A stretch of DNA of 64,000 bases from Methylobacterium terricola (GTDB lineage Bacteria > Pseudomonadota > Alphaproteobacteria > Rhizobiales > Beijerinckiaceae), in the NCBI RefSeq assembly GCF_006151805.1, contig NZ_VDDA01000006.1:186001-250000 (forward strand), in the 5' to 3' direction. Positions 1 to 7,626 of this stretch are shown in pieces (the stretch's first letter is position 1; every line of letters begins with the position of its first letter). The notes beneath the pieces were generated by a model, which was not told where the DNA came from, searched no databases, and was given only the letters and a program-made list of their open reading frames with translations. The translations under genes were made by a program, and so were the position numbers.

Positions 1-129
1 CTGCACCGACATGCCGTCGGGGATGTAGTTCGACACCAGCGTCGGGATGCCGATGCCGAGATTGACGTAGAAGCCGTCCTCGAGCTCGCGGGCGGCGCGG
101 GCCGCCATCTGGTCGCGGGTCCAGGCCAT
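1..129 (-). CDS. scoB: 3-oxoacid CoA-transferase subunit B (partial, N-terminus only)
   Basis: Only the first 43 codons are inside the window; the gene continues beyond the left edge. The visible N-terminus ([20 protein letters not shown], then a [12 protein letters not shown] segment) is the usual start of the beta subunit of succinyl-CoA:3-ketoacid CoA-transferase. Together with the alpha subunit this enzyme moves CoA from succinyl-CoA to acetoacetate in the cytoplasm, for ketone body or PHB-derived acetoacetate use. It lies 22 bp downstream of scoA on the same strand, the normal two-gene order, so both are probably one transcript. The catalytic glutamate region is outside the window. Confidence 0.9.
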   Translation of the reverse strand, partial: MAWTRDQMAARAARELEDGFYVNLGIGIPTLVSNYIPDGMSVQ

Positions 130-151
130 GGGGGTCTCCTCTCTCGCTCGT

Positions 152-907
152 TCAGATGGCGCCGCCGCCCGTCGGGGCGGGCGCGGGCTCGGCGTTCGGC
201 GCGGCCTCGGCACGCTTGCGCGTGGTGCGCTGCTCGATGCGCTTCTCCGCGTTCGGGACGTGGATCATCCGCTTCACGAACACGCCGGGGGTGATGATGT
301 GGTCGGGGTCGATCTCGCCGGGCTTCACCAGGTGCTCGACCTGCGCGATGGTCATGCGCGACGCCGAGGCCATCATCGGGTTGAAGTTGCGGGCGGTCTT
401 CCGGTAGACGAGGTTGCCCTCGTGGTCGCCCTTCCAGGCATGGACCAGCGAGACGTCGGCGAACAGGCCGCGCTCCATCACGTAGGTCTCGCCGTCGAAC
501 TCCCGGGTCTCCTTGCCCTCGGCGATCAGGGTGCCGACGCCGGTCTTGGTGAAGAAGGCCGGGACGCCGGCGCCGCCGGCGCGGATGCGCTCGGCCAGCG
601 TGCCCTGCGGGTTGAACTCGATCTCGAGCTCGCCGGCGAGGTACTGCTTGGCGAAGGTCTTGTTCTCGCCGACATAGGACGAGATCATCTTCTTGATCTG
701 GCGGGTCTCGAGCAGCACGCCGAGGCCGACGCCGTCGATGCCGGCATTGTTCGAGATGACCGTGAGGTCCTTGGCGCCGCTCTCGCGCACCGCGTCGATG
801 AGGATGTCGGGAATGCCGCACAGGCCGAAGCCGCCGGCCATGATCGTCATGCCGTCCCGCAGGACGCCCGCCAGGGCGGCGGTGGCGTCGGGGTATACCT
901 TCTTCAT
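152..907 (-). CDS. scoA: 3-oxoacid CoA-transferase subunit A
   Basis: A 251-residue protein starting [20 protein letters not shown] with the glycine-rich GGFGLCGIP segment near residue 27 and the SNNAG motif, both typical of the alpha subunit of CoA-transferase family I. Length fits the family (about 230-250). The reading frame stays open upstream, but the internal ATG at 907 is chosen because MKKVY is the conserved start and a GAGGG ribosome site sits just before it. It precedes scoB and the pair forms the enzyme. The C-terminus is an Ala/Pro-rich tail of about 25 residues rather than conserved sequence. The 298-bp gap to the divergent AsmA gene should hold promoters for both directions; no convincing boxes stand out. 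Confidence 0.93.
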   Translation of the reverse strand: MKKVYPDATAALAGVLRDGMTIMAGGFGLCGIPDILIDAVRESGAKDLTVISNNAGIDGVGLGVLLETRQIKKMISSYVGENKTFAKQYLAGELEIEFNPQGTLAERIRAGGAGVPAFFTKTGVGTLIAEGKETREFDGETYVMERGLFADVSLVHAWKGDHEGNLVYRKTARNFNPMMASASRMTIAQVEHLVKPGEIDPDHIITPGVFVKRMIHVPNAEKRIEQRTTRKRAEAAPNAEPAPAPTGGGAI

Positions 908-1205
908 CCCTCGTTTCCCCAAATTGGCTGGTGCCGCCGGGCGCGATCGCCCTTGGTCCCGCACGGATGCGGCGCCTCGCCGCCCTGTTTAGCACCGTTG
1001 CGGCGCCGCACCACCGGGCGGCGGCGGAAAATGTCCCGCTCGGGGAGGGTCGGGACGGAGACGGAACATCGTGCCGGGGAGACAAGGCGCGTGCGACGGA
1101 TTATAGGGAAACCGGGAAGGCGTATGCCGCCGGCGGGAAAGATCCGGCCAGGGCGGCGCCCGGGGGGGCGCACGAGTTCTCGTCCACGCCGGCAGCCGGA
1201 GAGCG

Positions 1206-3041
1206 ATGTCGCGCCGAACCACCCTGGCCCTGAGCGGCGCCGTCGTCACGGTGCTCGCCCTCGCGGCCGTCTCCCAGCCCTGGACGATCGCCGCCCCGCG
1301 GGCGGCGGCCTTCGCGGAGCGGGACCTGGCCCGGCGCTACGGCCTCGGCCTCGCGGTGACGGGGCCCGCGACCCTGACCCTGCTGCCCGCCCCGCGCCTC
1401 AGCTTCACCGGGGTGCGGCTGCGCCGCGGCAGCCACGACCTCGTCGCGAGCGAGGGCCTGCAGGTGCAGCTCGGCCTCGCCGGGCTCCTCGCCGGCCGGC
1501 CGGAGATCACCGGCCTCGTCCTCGACCGGGCCCGCATCGCCCTGCCGGACGGGACGGGCAGCGACTGGGCCGAGCCGGCGGCCCGGCTCGCCACCCGCGT
1601 CGCCGCCGGCCGCGGCCGGCACCTGCGCCGCCTCGTCCTCGTCGACGCGACCTTGACCGGGCGCGACCCCCGCACGGGCCATCTCGAGACGGTCACCGGC
1701 CTGAACCTGATGGCGAACTGGCCGCGCCCGAGCGCCGGCCTCGACCTCTCCGCCGCCTTCACCTGGCGCGGCGTGCCGGCGACGCTCACGCTCTCGGACC
1801 TGCGCCCGCGCGAGCTCGCCGCCGGCGCCGAGACCCCGGTGGCCGTCGCCCTCGCCTGGAGCGCCGCCGGCCCGGGGGCTGCAGCGGCGAGGGCGGCCGA
1901 GGGTAGCGCCGAGATCGAGGGCACCCTGGTCTGGGCGAAGGCCTCCGACGCGAAGGAGGAGGCCGGCCCGCGGCTGTCGGGCCAGGGCCGCTTCGCCACC
2001 CCGTCCCTGCCCGACACCCTGGCCTGGCTCGGGATCGCGTCCGGCCCCGCCGCGCTCGCCGGCCCGGTGAGCCTGGACGGCCGCTTCACCGCCCGCCCCG
2101 GCGCCGTCGAATCGCCCGAGCTGCAGGTGCGGGTCGGCGACAGCCGGCTCGAGGGCGCCGGCGCCGCCTCCCTGGTGCGGGGGCGGCTCAACCTCTCCGC
2201 CACCCTGGCGGCCGAGCGGCTCGACCTGTCGGGCCTCGTGCCCGAGCCCGAGCCCGGCGGCGCCTGGAGCCGGACGCCGCTCGCCCTCGACGGGCTCACG
2301 AGCGGCGACCTCGACCTGCGGCTCTCCGCGGCGTCGGCCCGCCTCGGCCCGATCGAGGCGCAGGACGTCGCCGCCGGCCTCCTGGTGCGCGACGGCACCG
2401 TCGAGGCGACGCTCGGGCGCGCCACCGTGCAGGGCGGCACCGTCAAGGGCCGGGCGGCGCTCGCGGCCCTGCCGGCGGGCCTCGACGCCCGGCTCCAGGG
2501 CAGCGCCGACCGGATCGACCTCGGCGGCCTGTTCGCCGATCTCGGCTGGCCGCGCTGGATCCTCGGCCGGGCGCAAGCCTCGGTCGCCCTCGACAGCGCC
2601 GGATCGAGCCTCGCCGACCTCGTCGGCCGCCTCGGGGGCCGGGCTGCCGCCACGGTCGAGGGCGGGGAGATCCTCGGGTTGAGCCTCGCCGACCTCGCCC
2701 AGAGGCCCGACGCCGCCGCCACCGCCCTGCGCCGGGGCGGCCGCACCCATTTCGAGCGTGCCCGCGTCAGCGTGACGGTGAGCGATGGGGTCGCGGAGAT
2801 CGGCCAGGGCCTGGTCCGCGGCGGAGGCCTGACGGCGAGCCTCGGCGGCCGGGTCTTCCTGGCCGAGCGGCGCCTGGGCGCCGAGGCCCGGATCGAGCCC
2901 GGGCCCGACGGGCGGACCGGGGCCTTCGCCATCGAGGGGCCGTGGCTGCGCCCGACCCTCCGGCCCCTGGCCGCCCGCCTGCTGGACAAGACCGTGCCGG
3001 CCACCACCCTGCCCGCCGCCGCCAGCGCCTACCTGCCCTGA
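1206..3041 (+). CDS. AsmA family protein
   Basis: A 611-residue protein with one N-terminal hydrophobic segment (about residues 8-30), then long beta-rich sequence. The N-terminal part around TGPATLTLLPAPRLSFTGV, with GLAGLLAGRPEITGLVLDRARI, matches the AsmA N-terminal pattern (inner-membrane anchor, periplasmic repeating beta-groove domain). The C-terminal half (LGGLFADLGWPRWILGRAQ, then GLSLADLAQRP) resembles AsmA C-terminal repeats. AsmA-like proteins are implicated in outer-membrane assembly and lipid transport between membranes. It stands alone, divergent from scoAB and followed by a strong hairpin. Exact subfamily is not resolved. Confidence 0.82.
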   Translation: MSRRTTLALSGAVVTVLALAAVSQPWTIAAPRAAAFAERDLARRYGLGLAVTGPATLTLLPAPRLSFTGVRLRRGSHDLVASEGLQVQLGLAGLLAGRPEITGLVLDRARIALPDGTGSDWAEPAARLATRVAAGRGRHLRRLVLVDATLTGRDPRTGHLETVTGLNLMANWPRPSAGLDLSAAFTWRGVPATLTLSDLRPRELAAGAETPVAVALAWSAAGPGAAAARAAEGSAEIEGTLVWAKASDAKEEAGPRLSGQGRFATPSLPDTLAWLGIASGPAALAGPVSLDGRFTARPGAVESPELQVRVGDSRLEGAGAASLVRGRLNLSATLAAERLDLSGLVPEPEPGGAWSRTPLALDGLTSGDLDLRLSAASARLGPIEAQDVAAGLLVRDGTVEATLGRATVQGGTVKGRAALAALPAGLDARLQGSADRIDLGGLFADLGWPRWILGRAQASVALDSAGSSLADLVGRLGGRAAATVEGGEILGLSLADLAQRPDAAATALRRGGRTHFERARVSVTVSDGVAEIGQGLVRGGGLTASLGGRVFLAERRLGAEARIEPGPDGRTGAFAIEGPWLRPTLRPLAARLLDKTVPATTLPAAASAYLP

Positions 3042-3047
3042 CGACCC

Positions 3048-3089
3048 CCGGGCAGCCTTGCGGGGGCCCGCCACCGCAAGGCTGCCCGG
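3048..3089 (+). terminator. Strong hairpin after the AsmA-like gene
   Basis: A perfect 15-bp inverted repeat (left arm 3048-3062, right arm 3075-3089, CCGGGCAGCCTTGCG and its complement) with a 12-nt loop begins 7 bp after the stop codon at 3041. There is no T-run, so it is either a hairpin terminator that works without a U-tract or an mRNA 3'-end stabiliser. Confidence 0.6.
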
Positions 3090-3162
3090 ATTCGCGTCGT
3101 GCCGCGGGTGCTTGGCGCAAGACCCGCCACCACTCTCGCGAACGCTGCCGAGGCGCGTCCCG

Positions 3163-3606
3163 ATGCCGGCCCGGATGCGACCCCGCCGCGCCGGCCCGTG
3201 GATCGGAGCCCTCGCCGCCCTGCCCTGCGCCGGCGCGCCGGTCCGGGCGCCTCCTGCGGTGGAGCCGGCCCCGGACGGATTCCCGGCGGTGCCGGCGACG
3301 CCGGATCTCTGGGTCGTGCCGATGAACGAGGCCCGCCCCATCGGGTGCTTCGCCCGCCTGGTCCCCGATTGCCCGGCCCAGGGGCCGGCGGTGGCCCGCC
3401 TCGTCGAGGCGGCAAGCACGGCAGCGTGCGCGTCGCCGCCGAGCCGTCCTTCCCGCGCTACGCCCCCGGCCACCTGCAAGGCCCGCAAGGTCGAGGGCCT
3501 GACGACGACCTTCGAGGGCTACGAGGGCCTCGACGCCTGCCGGGGCCTGACCATCGACCCGGGCGGCGGGGCCGGCCAGCTCGACGTCATGGTCTCGATC
3601 CGCTGA
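3163..3606 (+). pseudogene. Hypothetical secreted protein, probably frameshifted
   Basis: A 147-residue open frame with a basic N-terminus and hydrophobic stretch (GPWIGALAALPCAGAPV) that may be a signal peptide, then WVVPMNEARPIGCFARLVPDC. The ending (GLTTTFEGYEGLDACRGLTI and on to SIR) looks like ordinary protein, but the segment between about 3412 and 3478 is Ser/Pro/Ala-rich and implausible. In the +2-shifted frame the same bases read GKHGSVRVAAEPSFPRYAPG, a much more protein-like stretch. This suggests a pair of compensating indels. The last 20 bp overlap the convergent sirtuin gene. Family not recognised. The start at 3163 is chosen because the hydrophobic segment follows it. Confidence 0.4.
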
Positions 3607-4306
3607 CCTCCCGAAGGATCGACTCCACGAAGTCCGGCACCGCCCGGGTCGCCGGGCCGTAAGTCGCCGTGTCGAACAGGCCGGCCGTGTCGGAGGGGGC
3701 GAGGTTGATCTCGTGGGTCGGGATCCCGGCGGCGCGGGCCCGCGCCACGAAGCCCGCCGCCGGGTAGACGGCCCCGGAGGTGCCGATGGCGACGAACAGC
3801 GCGGCCTCGTCGAGGGCCGCGTCGATCGCCTCGAGATGGAGCGGCATCTCCCCGAACCACACCACGTCCGGCCGCATCCCGCCCCGCCGCCCGCAGGCCG
3901 GGCAGGCGGTGTCGAGGCTCAAGGGCTCGGCCCAGTCCCGCGCCGCGCCGCAGGCGGTGCAGCGCGCCCGCATCAGCTCGCCGTGCATGTGGGTCACCGT
4001 CCTGGAGCCGGCGCGCTCGTGCAGGTCGTCGACGTTCTGGGTGCAGAGGAACAACCGGCGGCCGCGGGCGGCGAGGCTCGCTTCCAGCCGCGCCAGCGCT
4101 GCATGGGCGGCGTTGGGCGCGGCCTCCCGCACGCCCTGCCGGCGCAGGTTGTAGAAGGCGTGGACCTCCTCGGGCTCGCGGGCGAAGGCCTCGGGCGTGG
4201 CGAGGCGCATCGGGTCGAAGCGCCGCCACAGCCCGCCCGGATCCCGGAAGGTGCCGAGCCCGCTCTCGGCCGAGATCCCGGCCCCGGTCAGCACGAAGAT
4301 GGTCAT
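3587..4306 (-). CDS. cobB: NAD-dependent protein deacylase (sirtuin, CobB type)
   Basis: A 239-residue class III sirtuin: GAGISAESGLGTFRD near residue 8 (NAD-binding), TQNVDDLHERAG near residue 89, HMHGEL with the catalytic histidine, four zinc cysteines (CTAC and CPAC pairs), and IGTSGAVYPAAG. The AHAFYNLRR-like segment (residues EVHAFYNLRRQ) carries the Tyr/Arg pair that in SIRT5/CobB relatives binds acidic acyl groups, so desuccinylase activity as well as deacetylase is plausible. Cytoplasmic; acts on acylated lysines of metabolic enzymes. It ends 20 bp inside the convergent small gene at 3163-3606 and appears monocistronic. Confidence 0.93.
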   Translation of the reverse strand: MTIFVLTGAGISAESGLGTFRDPGGLWRRFDPMRLATPEAFAREPEEVHAFYNLRRQGVREAAPNAAHAALARLEASLAARGRRLFLCTQNVDDLHERAGSRTVTHMHGELMRARCTACGAARDWAEPLSLDTACPACGRRGGMRPDVVWFGEMPLHLEAIDAALDEAALFVAIGTSGAVYPAAGFVARARAAGIPTHEINLAPSDTAGLFDTATYGPATRAVPDFVESILREVSGSRP

Positions 4307-4643
4307 GCGCGGCCCTCCCGCCCCGTCATGCCGGCGCCCATGCGGGCGTGTCCAGCGGGTCCGGACGAGCCCGTCCGACGGTGCCGGGGCATCCCGCGGC
4401 GAAAGACCCGCCGGTGCGGCGGTGGGCCGGTGCGGGCGGATGATTCGCGGGCGATTGTGGCAAACCTCGCGCCCCGCAGAACAATGCGGGCGCTGGACCG
4501 CACGGATGCCGTGACTGTGACCTCCGTTGAGACTTTATCAATTCTTGGCATGGACAATTCGGGTCACCCATCCTAAGTGAGGATCGTGCCCGCGCGCATG
4601 GCCGCGGGCAACTGATTCCGAACAGATCGCTTCAGGACATTCA
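4307..4643. other. Intergenic region, 337 bp
   Basis: Divergent region between the sirtuin gene and the GKS-repeat gene. The part from about 4515 to 4565 is clearly richer in A/T than its surroundings and includes TTGAGACTTTATCAATTCTT, bracketed by GTGACC and GGTCAC half-sites. It is a reasonable place for the promoter of the gene at 4644, but no certain -35/-10 pair was found. No gene is supported here. Confidence 0.4.
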
Positions 4644-5567
4644 ATGACGCGCCACCGCGCGAGACCGTCATTCACGGTCGAGATCAAGCGCAGCCGCACT
4701 TCCCCCCTGATCGACAGCGAGCGGCCCCAGAGCGAGCCTCCCGTCGGCAAGCCATCCGCCGGCAAAATTCCAGCCGGAAAGCCCGTGGCGAGCCTCGCCG
4801 CGCCGGTCGATCCCGAGCGCAAGCCGGCCTCCCCCGGCCGCAATCTCTGGGCCGGGACGGGTCTCTTCGAGGAAGCCGCCGCCGCCACCCAGTCCGGCCG
4901 GTTCGACTCGCCGGAACTGTCGGTCTTTTCCAAGAATCCGGCCGGCCAGATCGCTTCCGGCAAGTCTGCTGCCGGCAAGTCCCCCCTCAGCAAATCTCCC
5001 CCCGGCAAGTCTGTCCCCGGCAAGTCTTCCGCCGACCGGACCCCCGAGAAATCCCCCTTCGACAAGACCGTCGATCAGGTCTTCGCGGCCCCGGCCCAGC
5101 AGGCCGCCCCCGCCAAGCGCGTCCTGCCGAGCCTGATCGCCCCGCCGGAGCCCGAGCCCGAGCCGGAAGCCGCCCCGGAGCCCGAGGCCAAGCTGCCCCG
5201 GGTGCGCCGCTACCGCGCCGCCGAGCCGGCCCCGCGCCGGGCCGCCGGCCCGCGCCCGGCCTTCGTCTGGCCTGAGGACTGGCCCGACGAGGCGCCGATC
5301 CAGACCCCCGCGCCGATCGCCGTCCCGGCCGTCCCGCGGATCGACTCGAAGATCCAGGTGCCCAAGGCCCAGGCGTCCCAAGTCCAAGTGCCCCAGGTTC
5401 AACTGCCCCGGGTTCAAGCGCCGACGTCGCAGGGACCGGACGCCGCGCCCGGGCCGCAGGGCTCCGATGCCGGCGAGATCCGCCTGCGGCCCAAGCGCCG
5501 CGCCGGCGAGGAAGACCTGCGCATCGGCCAGCGCTGGAAGCGCCGACTGCCCCGCGTGTGCTGGTAG
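4644..5567 (+). CDS. Low-complexity basic protein with GKS-type repeats
   Basis: A 307-residue, strongly disordered-looking protein. The N-terminus (SFTVEIKRSR, residues about 9-18) resembles the start of short SyrB-like/basic regulators common in Hyphomicrobiales. Residues about 95-140 contain a run of five-residue repeats of the form (A/S/P)GKS(x), such as SGKSAAGKSPLSKSPPGKS, followed by a Glu-Pro stretch, an Arg-rich stretch, a second repeat zone rich in VQVPQVQLPRVQ near residues 245-262, and a basic ending KRRLPRVCW. No fold is recognised. It overlaps the HAD gene by 10 bp, so translation is likely coupled. The ends look conserved and the middle repetitive, suggesting a linker that varies in length; nucleic-acid binding is only an inference from charge. 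Confidence 0.6.
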   Translation: MTRHRARPSFTVEIKRSRTSPLIDSERPQSEPPVGKPSAGKIPAGKPVASLAAPVDPERKPASPGRNLWAGTGLFEEAAAATQSGRFDSPELSVFSKNPAGQIASGKSAAGKSPLSKSPPGKSVPGKSSADRTPEKSPFDKTVDQVFAAPAQQAAPAKRVLPSLIAPPEPEPEPEAAPEPEAKLPRVRRYRAAEPAPRRAAGPRPAFVWPEDWPDEAPIQTPAPIAVPAVPRIDSKIQVPKAQASQVQVPQVQLPRVQAPTSQGPDAAPGPQGSDAGEIRLRPKRRAGEEDLRIGQRWKRRLPRVCW

Positions 5568-6235
5568 CGCCGGACCGGGAGGGCGGGCCGCCCTACCGGC
5601 TCGTCATCCTCGATTTCGACGGCACCCTCGCCGACACCTTCCCGTGGTTCACCCGGGTGCTGCCCGGCGTCGCCGACCGCTACGGTTTCCGCCGCCCTGC
5701 GGCCGACGAGGTCGACCTGCTGCGGGCGATGGATGCGCGCGGGGTGATGCGGCGCCTCGGCGTGCCGGCCTGGAAGCTGCCGCTTATCGCCCGCCACATG
5801 CACGGCCTCGCCGTCCGCGATGCCGACGGCCTCGCGCCCTTCCCGGGCATCCCCGCCCTGCTCGCCCGCTTGGCGGCCGGCGGCGTCGCGCTCGCCCTCG
5901 TCAGCTCGAACCGCGAGGACGTGGTGCGCCGGGTGCTCGGGCCGCGGAGCGCCGGGCTGATCGACGTCTATGCCTGCGGCACGTCCTTGTTCGGCAAGGC
6001 GCGGCGGTTCCGCGCCGTGGCCCGCGGAAGCGGCCTGCCTGCCGCCGCCGTGCTGTGCCTGGGCGACGAATTGCGCGACCATGCCGCCGCGACGCAGGCC
6101 GGCCTCGCCTTCGGGGCGGTCACCTGGGGCTATACCGGGGCGGCGGCGCTGGCGGCCGCGCGGCCCGCCCACCTGTTCGCGACGCCCGAGGCGGTGGCGG
6201 CGGCGCTCCTCCCGGAGGCGGTGCGGGCGGCGTGA
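5558..6235 (+). CDS. HAD-family hydrolase (phosphoglycolate phosphatase-like)
   Basis: A 225-residue HAD phosphatase. Motif I is VILDFDGTLADT near residue 16 (nucleophile and acid aspartates), motif II LVSSNRED near residue 117, the motif III lysine lies around LFGKARRF, and motif IV is LCLGDELRDHAAA. A small helical cap lies between motifs I and II. It likely dephosphorylates a small phosphorylated metabolite in the cytoplasm; substrate unknown. The GTG at 5558 overlaps the end of the preceding gene by 10 bp, pointing to coupled translation. Convergent with the HWE kinase gene, with a hairpin cluster between. Confidence 0.85.
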   Translation: MLVAPDREGGPPYRLVILDFDGTLADTFPWFTRVLPGVADRYGFRRPAADEVDLLRAMDARGVMRRLGVPAWKLPLIARHMHGLAVRDADGLAPFPGIPALLARLAAGGVALALVSSNREDVVRRVLGPRSAGLIDVYACGTSLFGKARRFRAVARGSGLPAAAVLCLGDELRDHAAATQAGLAFGAVTWGYTGAAALAAARPAHLFATPEAVAAALLPEAVRAA

Positions 6236-6298
6236 CCGGCGGGCCGCCGCAGCGTGCTCCCGAGCGTGCGCGATGGTCCTGCCGGGTTTGATACCGCC

Positions 6299-6456
6299 GC
6301 GCCGTCGAGCGGATCCGTTCGACGGCGCAAGGCACGCCCGAACGGGCGCCGGCGCCGGGACGCCTTGGCATCGACGTGTCGATGCCAAGGCGCGAGGGGA
6401 TGACGTCCTCCTCGTCATCCCCGGGGTCTCGTTCTCGGCGAGCCTCAGGGTGACGT
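6299..6456. repeat. Cluster of inverted repeats between convergent genes
   Basis: Several stem-loops stand in a row: a 10-bp stem (6299-6308 with 6319-6328), a 15-bp stem with a 2-nt centre (6361-6375 with 6378-6392, arm CGCCTTGGCATCGAC), and a 10-bp stem (6396-6405 with 6413-6422). The segment 6413-6456 can also form an imperfect REP-like hairpin, CGTCATCCC pairing with GGGTGACG. Position between two convergent genes suggests bidirectional termination or a REP/MITE remnant. Confidence 0.6.
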
Positions 6457-6585
6457 CAGGATTTGACCTCGATCCCGCAAGATCCGACCGAGCGCTCGGC
6501 CAGTGCTGTCGCGATGTCCGGAAGGACTCGTCCGGACATCGTATCGGCAAAGACATGGCAAGACGTGGCCCGCGTCGAGCGGGCT

Positions 6586-7626
6586 TCAGTAATGCGGCAC
6601 CGTCCGGTGCTCGACCAGCGGAGCCTCCATGCGGAAATGCAGGCCGGCCGGCTTGAAGTCGAAGCGGATGTCGGCGCCGCACTGCATGGTGAGCACCCGC
6701 TGCAGCAGGGTCGAGCCGAAGCCCTTGCGGGTCGGCTCCGCGGTGCGCGGGCCGCCGCGTTCGGTCCAGTCGAGGCGCAGGCGCCGGCCGGTCTCGCCCT
6801 GGTCGACCGCCCAGGTCACGGTGATCCGCCCCTCGGGCACCGAGAGGGCCCCGTGCTTGGCGGCGTTGGTGGTCAGTTCGTGGATCGCCATGCCGGTCGG
6901 CACCGCGAGGTCGGCGGTGAGCTCGACCAGCGGGCCCTTGAGCGCGATGCGCTTGCCGGCCTCGTCGTTGTAGGGGCCGAGCTCGTTCTCCAGCATCTCC
7001 TGGAGCGAGGCCATCTGCCAGTAATCCTCCGTCAGGAGGTTGTGGGTCTTGGCGAGCGAGATCACCCGGGCCGAGAAGCCCTGGTAGAACTCGTCGACGC
7101 TGGTGGCGCCCCGCGCCGAGGCGCCGAGCAAGGCCTGGACCGTCGCCAGCGTGTTCTTCACCCGGTGGTGCAACTCGCGGATCAGCAGCGCCTGGCGCTC
7201 GGCGGTCTGCTGACGCTCGTGCAGGAAGGCCGCGGCCTCGCGCTGGCGCCGCCGCGCCCGCACGGCGAAGCGGGTCGCGGTGACCAGGGTGGCGGGGTGG
7301 AACGGCCGCTCCAGCAGGGTGACGTTGCCGAGGGAGTCCATCAGCCGCGCGTCCGGCGGGGTCCCCCGCAGGGTGAGCAGCACGAACGGGTAATCCGACC
7401 ACGGCTCCTGCCCGGCGAGATAGGCGGCGAGCCCGTGCCGGTCGGAGGCGCGCAGGGCCTCCTCGGTCAGGATCGCGCAGCTGCCCTCGTCGAGCCGGGC
7501 GACCAGCGCCGGCAGGTCGGTGCAGATCTCCGCCCGCAGGCCGGCCTCGTCGAGGATCGTGCCCGCCACCGCGGCGTCGCGCCCGGCGGGGGCGAGGATC
7601 AGGACCGGAGGATCACTCTCTCTCAT
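6586..7626 (-). CDS. HWE-family histidine kinase with N-terminal pseudo-receiver
   Basis: A 346-residue soluble protein. Residues about 7-115 look like a degenerate receiver domain (VLILAPAGRDAAVAGTILDE at the start; LLERPFHPATLV resembles the K-P loop). The phospho-acceptor is in ELHHRVKNTLATVQALL (HRVKN at 154-158), the HWE/HisKA_2 form, followed by an N-box HELTTNAAKHGAL, a diagnostic W-x-E (LDWTERGGP) and a short G-box GFGSTLL. No membrane segment. The start at 7626 lies 14 bp inside the upstream KaiC-like gene; an alternative ATG at 7647 overlaps more. The overlap shows co-expression, so KaiC-like ATPase activity may feed this kinase. Its response regulator is not in the window. Confidence 0.9.
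   Translation of the reverse strand: MRESDPPVLILAPAGRDAAVAGTILDEAGLRAEICTDLPALVARLDEGSCAILTEEALRASDRHGLAAYLAGQEPWSDYPFVLLTLRGTPPDARLMDSLGNVTLLERPFHPATLVTATRFAVRARRRQREAAAFLHERQQTAERQALLIRELHHRVKNTLATVQALLGASARGATSVDEFYQGFSARVISLAKTHNLLTEDYWQMASLQEMLENELGPYNDEAGKRIALKGPLVELTADLAVPTGMAIHELTTNAAKHGALSVPEGRITVTWAVDQGETGRRLRLDWTERGGPRTAEPTRKGFGSTLLQRVLTMQCGADIRFDFKPAGLHFRMEAPLVEHRTVPHY

Noticed and set aside
4538..5065. Minus-strand frame with pentapeptide-like pattern (DLPGxDLxxGDLP)
   Set aside because: It is the exact antisense of the GKS repeats; the repeats on the plus strand create the pattern by complementarity. The plus-strand frame has the better start and coupled neighbour.
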